Below are positions 6,868 to 9,867 of a DNA stretch of 9,867 nucleotides, in pieces. The notes beneath the pieces were generated by a model, which worked only from the letters and a program-made list of their open reading frames with translations, ran no database searches and was not told the origin of the DNA. The DNA comes from Duncaniella sp. (lineage in GTDB: Bacteria; Bacteroidota; Bacteroidia; Bacteroidales; Muribaculaceae). The stretch spans positions 1-9,867 of the forward strand of contig NZ_JAIDEN010000076.1 in the NCBI RefSeq assembly GCF_029054785.1, written 5' to 3'. Position 1 is the stretch's first letter. Every line of letters starts with the position of its first letter. Both the position numbers and the translations under genes were made by a program.

Positions 6868-7671
6868 TTATTTGCGTTCGTATTTTGTAAACAGACTCGA
6901 CCATTTCAGTCGCATCACCCCGAAAAATCCCTCGCTGAAAATCCCGGAACTCATCTTTGAAGTCCCAAGCACGCGGTTCACGAAGATGATGGGCACCTCC
7001 TGGATCCTGAAACCATATTTATAAGCCAGGAATTTCATCTCGATCTGGAAAGCATAGCCCTTGAAACGGATCGAATCCAGTGGCAGCGTCTCAAGCACAC
7101 GGCGGCGGTAGCAGACGAAACCGGCTGTCGAGTCGTTGATCGGCATCCCGGTCACGATTCTCACATAGCGCGAGGCGTAATACGACATCAGCACCCTGCC
7201 CATCGGCCAGTTGACAACGTTCACCCCCGTGACATAGCGCGACCCGATCGCCAGATCGGCTCCCTCGGCCGCACAGGCATCATACAGTTTCAGCAGATCA
7301 GCGGGATTGTGCGAAAAGTCAGCGTCCATTTCAAACACAAACTCATAGCCCCGCTTCAGAGCCCACTTGAAGCCCGCTATATAAGCGGTGCCAAGACCCT
7401 GCTTGCCGGCGCGCTCAACCAGATGGAGCCGCCCGGCATACCGTTGCTGCAAATCCTTGACAATAGCCGCCGTACCGTCAGGTGAATTATCATCAATTAT
7501 CAACACATCAAACATCCGGGGCAATCCGAAGACCGCCTCGATAATCGCAGCAACATTCTCCTTTTCATTATAGGTAGGAATGATGACCACGCTGTCGACA
7601 ATATTCTTTTCAGTAGCCGCACCGACCGCAATCCGGTCACCGGCTACTTCCTTATTTTGTTCCGGCTGCAT
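6868..7671 (-). CDS. GT2 glycosyltransferase, polyprenol-phosphate mannose synthase-like
   Basis: A 267-residue cytosolic family 2 glycosyltransferase related to dolichol-phosphate mannose synthase (DPM1), expected to transfer a sugar, probably mannose from GDP-mannose, to polyprenyl phosphate. Visible motifs: VVIIPTYNEKEN (28-39), LIIDDNSPDGT (57-67), the metal-binding EMDADFSHNP (114-123), GSRYVTG (143-149), GYAFQIEMKF (205-214) and VPIIFVNRVLGTSKM (226-240). There is no C-terminal membrane domain, as in the soluble type of DPM1, so it would act at the inner membrane face as a peripheral protein. Residues 1-26 form a polar extension before the conserved fold; GTG at V28 could be an alternative start but the promoter position fits the long form equally. 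Sugar and lipid specificity cannot be read from sequence. It is the first gene of a probable operon with dihydroorotase. Confidence 0.88.
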   Translation of the reverse strand: MQPEQNKEVAGDRIAVGAATEKNIVDSVVIIPTYNEKENVAAIIEAVFGLPRMFDVLIIDDNSPDGTAAIVKDLQQRYAGRLHLVERAGKQGLGTAYIAGFKWALKRGYEFVFEMDADFSHNPADLLKLYDACAAEGADLAIGSRYVTGVNVVNWPMGRVLMSYYASRYVRIVTGMPINDSTAGFVCYRRRVLETLPLDSIRFKGYAFQIEMKFLAYKYGFRIQEVPIIFVNRVLGTSKMSSGIFSEGFFGVMRLKWSSLFTKYERK

Positions 7672-7758
7672 AACGTCAGGCCTTTAGGAAAATTACATAC
7701 AATATAAAGGTAACCAAACTCTCCTGCGGAAATTGAAATCATCCAAGGAGAATTTTTG

Positions 7759-7790
7759 CAAATTTAAAAAATAAACTTTGAACCCTCCAA
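7759..7790 (-). promoter_or_regulatory. Likely promoter of the GT2-dihydroorotase unit
   Basis: On the minus strand TAAATTTG (7766 down to 7759) fits TAnnTTTG exactly, and TTGG (7790 down to 7787) lies 20 bases upstream as an approximate -33 box. The start site would be near 7752, giving a leader of about 80 bases before the GT2 start at 7671. Confidence 0.6.
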
Positions 7791-7840
7791 CCTTTATTCA
7801 AAAAAACAGAGAAAAAACAAGCCAAAAAAATCACCGTCCC

Positions 7841-7965
7841 CACAAACCCCGCCCCAGCTCTCCCAAAGCTCCCAGTCCTCCCAAAACTCCCAATTCTCCC
7901 AAATTTCCTCCCAGTCCCCCGGCCCTCAGTCCTCCCAAATCGCCCAAAAACTCTCCCCAACCCCC
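7841..7965. repeat. 9-base tandem repeat array (unit CTCCCANNN), first copy
   Basis: CCC runs begin at 7853, 7862, 7871, 7880, 7889 and 7898, exactly 9 bases apart. After a 3-base slip the pattern resumes with runs at 7910, 7918, near 7925, 7934 and 7943. Consensus of the clean part is CTCCCANNN with a variable last three bases. On the minus strand this is NNNTGGGAG, giving GGG runs separated by 6 bases, a G-quadruplex-competent layout. The same unit and period recur at 9822-9867. It lies between two divergent promoters, so it is probably not in either primary transcript. Confidence 0.85.
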
Positions 7966-8002
7966 TTTTTTCAAGAAAAAATCGAAAAAAGTTCCATAAA
8001 AA

Positions 8003-8034
8003 TTTGGCCAATTCAAAAAAGCTCCCTACCTTTG
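8003..8034 (+). promoter_or_regulatory. Promoter of tRNA-Val
   Basis: TTTG (8003-8006), a 20-base spacer, then TACCTTTG (8027-8034) matches the Bacteroidetes primary sigma factor consensus fully. The start site would be about 8041, leaving a leader of roughly a dozen bases before the mature tRNA. Confidence 0.88.
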
Positions 8035-8053
8035 CATCGCTTTAAGCAAGAAA

Positions 8054-8131
8054 GGGCGCTTAGCTCAGCTGGTTCAGAGCGTCTGCCTTACAAGCAGAGG
8101 GTCGGGGGTTCGAATCCCTCAGCGCCCACCA
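8054..8131 (+). tRNA. tRNA-Val(UAC), CCA encoded
   Basis: A complete cloverleaf of 78 bases. The acceptor stem is GGGCGCT (8054-8060) with AGCGCCC (8121-8127), discriminator A8128 and an encoded CCA (8129-8131). The D arm contains TAGCTCAGCTGG. The anticodon stem TCTGC/GCAGA encloses loop CTTACAA, giving anticodon TAC (8089-8091), which reads valine GUA and, with wobble, other GUN codons. The T arm is 8104-8120 with loop TTCGAAT. It is a single-tRNA unit with its own promoter and terminator. Confidence 0.97.
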
Positions 8132-8137
8132 AAAACC

Positions 8138-8177
8138 AACGGTCAGATTCACCACCCGAATCCGACCGTTTTTCTTT
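8138..8177 (+). terminator. Rho-independent terminator of tRNA-Val
   Basis: AACGGTC-A-GATTC (8138-8150) pairs with GAATC-C-GACCGTT (8158-8170) with one internal A-C mismatch and a 7-base loop. T residues run from 8169 to 8173, then CTTT. It starts 6 bases after the encoded CCA. Confidence 0.92.
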
Positions 8178-8377
8178 ACCCACACAGCCAATTGTTAAAA
8201 TCCGATCCATACAAAATACAATAATTCACATAAATTCACACCCAAAAATCCACTCCCAAACCCTTTATCATAATTTAGTGTATTTTCACATAATCACCCA
8301 ACACACTGACAACCAACAGACTACCCCGCCAAATTAAACCAAATTTCCCAAAATTCACACTTTTTATCTCCCCGAAA

Positions 8378-8409
8378 TTTTTTCAATCATCTCAAAATGA
8401 CTAAATTTG
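8378..8409 (+). promoter_or_regulatory. Likely promoter of ndk
   Basis: TAAATTTG (8402-8409) fits the TAnnTTTG -7 box exactly. A T-rich TTTT (8378-8381) 20 bases upstream could serve as a weak -33 box. The start site would be about 8416, giving a leader of about 40 bases to ATG 8458 and excluding a coding start at 8407. Confidence 0.6.
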
Positions 8410-8417
8410 GAAAGTGC

Positions 8418-8432
8418 TTACGAAAATCGTAA
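8418..8432. promoter_or_regulatory. Dyad in the ndk leader, possible operator or hairpin
   Basis: TTACGA (8418-8423) and TCGTAA (8427-8432) form a perfect inverted repeat around AAA, placed almost at the predicted transcription start. It could be a repressor site or a short 5' RNA hairpin; the sequence alone does not decide. Confidence 0.35.
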
Positions 8433-8457
8433 ACATTTGTTAATCTCTCCTATACGA

Positions 8458-8934
8458 ATGGAACAGACTCTGATCATATTCAAGCCATCAGCAATTGAAC
8501 GCGCTCTTGTCGGCAAAATACTCTCCCGCTTCGAGCAGAAGGGCCTCACAATCACCGGCATGAAAATGATGAAACTCTCCGAAGAGCTTCTGCGCCAGCA
8601 CTACGCCCACCTCACCGACCGCCCCTTCTTCCCCCTCATCCTCAGCTCCATGACAGCATCACCCGTCATCGTCATGGTCCTGGAAGGAATCCAGGCGATC
8701 TCCGTCGTGCGCACCCTCACAGGCGCGACCAACGGACGTGAAGCACTTCCTGGAACCATCCGTGGTGACTACTCAATGTCAAACCAGGAAAACATCATCC
8801 ACGCATCCTCATCGCCCGAAGACGCAAAAGCCGAAATAGCCCGCTTCTTCACACCCGATGAAATCTTCCCCCGCACAGCCGCCGCCACCCCCTTCATCAA
8901 CTCCTCCGACGAACTCAAATCCTCAACCCGATAA
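8458..8934 (+). CDS. ndk: Nucleoside diphosphate kinase
   Basis: Cytosolic enzyme that moves the gamma phosphate of ATP to nucleoside diphosphates through a phosphohistidine, balancing NTP and dNTP pools. With the start at ATG 8458 the protein is 158 residues. Active-site residues appear in the expected order and spacing: K9 in FKPSA, Y49, F57, R85, T91 in GATNG, R102 in GTIRGD, N112 and catalytic H115 in ENIIHASSS. The usual HGSDS block is HASSS here; related Bacteroidetes enzymes also vary at this spot. The C-terminal tail after about 140 is slightly longer than the compact E. coli form. An upstream in-frame start at 8407 is rejected because it overlaps the -7 box at 8402-8409. The M23 gene follows after 53 bases with no terminator visible, so co-transcription is possible. 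Confidence 0.95.
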   Translation: MEQTLIIFKPSAIERALVGKILSRFEQKGLTITGMKMMKLSEELLRQHYAHLTDRPFFPLILSSMTASPVIVMVLEGIQAISVVRTLTGATNGREALPGTIRGDYSMSNQENIIHASSSPEDAKAEIARFFTPDEIFPRTAAATPFINSSDELKSSTR

Positions 8935-8987
8935 ACCCACCAGACATTCCTCTCCATCTTCTTGCCGGAAAAAAACCGAATACTCCA

Positions 8988-9809
8988 ATGAAATTACTAA
9001 AACTCAATACCCTCCTCATCGCCCTCATCGCCTCAGCAGCAGCCTTCACCGCCCAGGCACAGCTCAAGCTCCCCAAATCACACACCAACCAGCACAACAC
9101 CCTCATCGCCAACCAGCGCCCCTCGGTCAACCCCTTCAAGATCGAAAACAACGACCTGCTTCTCAACCAGATCAAAGCCCGCGAAGCAGCCGCAATGGAC
9201 AGCGAAATCTTCACCGCATTCTGGAACAGCGAACACGTCAACCCCTACGGAACAGCCGTCACAATCCCCGACCATAAAGACATCGACGTCTCCGAATTCG
9301 TCTCACCCTGCCCCGGACACATCACATCCAACTACGGCTACCGCTCACGCTTCGGACGCATGCACTACGGCACCGACCTCAAACTCCAGGTAGGCGACAC
9401 AGTCCGCGCAGCATTCTCCGGCAAAATCCGACTCACAAAATACGAAGGCCGCGGCTACGGCTACTACGTCGTAATGCGCCATGAAAACGGACTCGAAACC
9501 GTCTACGGCCACCTCAGCCGCTTCCTCGTCAAACCCAACCAATACGTCAAAGCAGGCGACCCCATCGCACTCGGCGGAAACACAGGCCGCAGCACCGGCG
9601 CACACCTCCACTTCGAATGCCGCTACCTCGGAATCCCCATCAACCCCGCAGCCATCATCGACTTCGAAAACCAGGTACCCCACAAAGACATCTTCGCCTT
9701 CGACAAACGCACCTACGGCAAATCCCAGAAATACGCCCCCGCCAAAAAGCGCAGCAAAACAACCGCCTCACGCAAACGCAGAGCAAGCTCCAAACGCACA
9801 CGAAAATAA
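8988..9809 (+). CDS. Secreted M23-family (LytM-type) metallopeptidase
   Basis: Predicted cell-wall endopeptidase of 273 residues that would cut peptide cross-links or stems in the periplasm. Residues 1-24 form a signal peptide (KLLK, hydrophobic LLIALIASAAAF, cleavage after AQA). The peptidase domain spans about 105-228 and has the complete zinc site: H126 and D130 in MHYGTD, H175 in YGHLS, H206 and H208 in HLHFE. An unassigned linker (25-104) precedes it. The tail from about 245 is strongly basic and low in complexity (K, R, S, T, A), which could help binding to anionic wall or envelope polymers. Since all zinc ligands are present it should be catalytically active rather than an EnvC/NlpD-type activator. 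Codon use is heavily C-ending. It lies 53 bases after ndk; a nonamer repeat array begins about 12 bases after its stop. Confidence 0.93.
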   Translation: MKLLKLNTLLIALIASAAAFTAQAQLKLPKSHTNQHNTLIANQRPSVNPFKIENNDLLLNQIKAREAAAMDSEIFTAFWNSEHVNPYGTAVTIPDHKDIDVSEFVSPCPGHITSNYGYRSRFGRMHYGTDLKLQVGDTVRAAFSGKIRLTKYEGRGYGYYVVMRHENGLETVYGHLSRFLVKPNQYVKAGDPIALGGNTGRSTGAHLHFECRYLGIPINPAAIIDFENQVPHKDIFAFDKRTYGKSQKYAPAKKRSKTTASRKRRASSKRTRK

Positions 9810-9821
9810 CCCCACGGCCAA

Positions 9822-9867
9822 CCCCCAGAGCTCCCGGTTCTCCCAAAACTCCCAGAACTCCCAAAGC
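9822..9867. repeat. 9-base tandem repeat array (unit CTCCCANNN), second copy, runs off the window
   Basis: CCC runs occur at 9824, 9833, 9842, 9851 and 9860, all exactly 9 bases apart, with units such as CTCCCAAAA and CTCCCAGAA. Unit, period and orientation are the same as in the array at 7841-7965. The minus strand has five GGG runs with 6-base spacers, enough for an intramolecular G-quadruplex. The right edge is cut by the window end. Confidence 0.85.

Larger units (their letters stand above)
7672..8053. other. Divergent intergenic region with two promoters, repeat array and A-tracts
   Basis: No gene is supported. From the left: the GT2 leader (7672-7752), the GT2 promoter (7759-7790, minus), three A-tracts (7800-7806, 7812-7817, 7824-7830), a C-rich 9-base-period repeat array (about 7841-7965), T6 and two A6 tracts (7966-7971, 7976-7981, 7985-7990), and the tRNA promoter (8003-8034, plus). 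Open frames through the array are low-complexity peptides forced by the repeat period. Confidence 0.8.
8132..8457. other. Intergenic region between tRNA-Val and ndk
   Basis: It contains the tRNA terminator (8138-8177), an A- and C-rich, G-poor stretch of about 200 bases (8178-8375) in which I see no gene, RNA or clear repeat beyond a short AATTCACA-type direct repeat near 8222-8240, then the ndk promoter (8378-8409) and the ndk leader with a perfect 6-base dyad (8418-8432). Confidence 0.75.

Noticed and set aside
7841..7965. Nonamer array as a CRISPR array
   Set aside because: The unit is only 9 bases with 3 variable positions; there are no 23-40 base repeats separated by unique spacers and no cas genes.
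7739..8016. Small open frames on both strands through the nonamer array (Gly/Leu- or Pro/Ser/Lys-rich peptides)
   Set aside because: A 9-base period automatically gives tripeptide repeats in any open frame. They overlap two promoters and have no plausible start context.
8032..8337. Plus-strand open frame of 101 codons
   Set aside because: It covers the tRNA-Val gene and its terminator and encodes a low-complexity peptide.
8407..8457. Upstream in-frame start giving ndk 17 extra residues
   Set aside because: It overlaps the -7 promoter box at 8402-8409, so a start there would not be in the transcript; the family N-terminus begins at ATG 8458.
8858..9277. Plus-strand open frame of 139 codons spanning ndk and M23
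   Set aside because: Overlaps two confidently identified genes out of frame; Pro/His/Arg-rich shadow.

Overview
The window looks like a chromosomal segment from a member of the Bacteroidales. Three things suggest this: promoter-like sites of the Bacteroidetes type (TTTG, about 20 bases, TAnnTTTG), the near absence of Shine-Dalgarno sites, and protein sequences that resemble Bacteroides-type homologues. The fairly high G+C and the G-run nonamer repeats would fit a Muribaculaceae-like lineage, but that placement is inference.

Layout from left to right. A short T7-lysozyme-like N-acetylmuramoyl-L-alanine amidase (87-509, +) is followed by a hairpin-dense gap of about 290 bases. Next come two separate minus-strand units. 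The first is myo-inositol-phosphate synthase (798-2141), with its own promoter and a strong terminator. The second is a two-gene 2-oxoacid:ferredoxin oxidoreductase (alpha/gamma fusion 3532-5382, beta 2516-3529), ending in another strong terminator. Upstream on the same strand lie a polyprenol-phosphate-mannose-synthase-like GT2 enzyme (6868-7671) and class I dihydroorotase (5461-6849), 18 bases apart and probably co-transcribed; read-through into the oxidoreductase is possible. A divergent intergenic region carries a 9-base C/G-run repeat array and A-tracts. Then on the plus strand come tRNA-Val(UAC) with a textbook promoter and terminator, nucleoside diphosphate kinase (8458-8934) and a secreted M23 endopeptidase (8988-9809). 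A second array of the same 9-base repeat starts just after the M23 gene and runs off the window.

Functionally this is mostly housekeeping: nucleotide synthesis (dihydroorotase, Ndk), ferredoxin-linked 2-oxoacid metabolism, the inositol phosphate supply that Bacteroidetes use for inositol sphingolipids, lipid-linked sugar donor synthesis, and cell-wall hydrolysis. I see no defence system, CRISPR array, transposase or integrase. The least-explained signals are non-coding: a family of three related hairpins with compensatory base changes at 541-685 (two as an inverted pair), and the two intergenic nonamer arrays whose minus strand has GGG runs at exact 9-base spacing and so could form G-quadruplexes.
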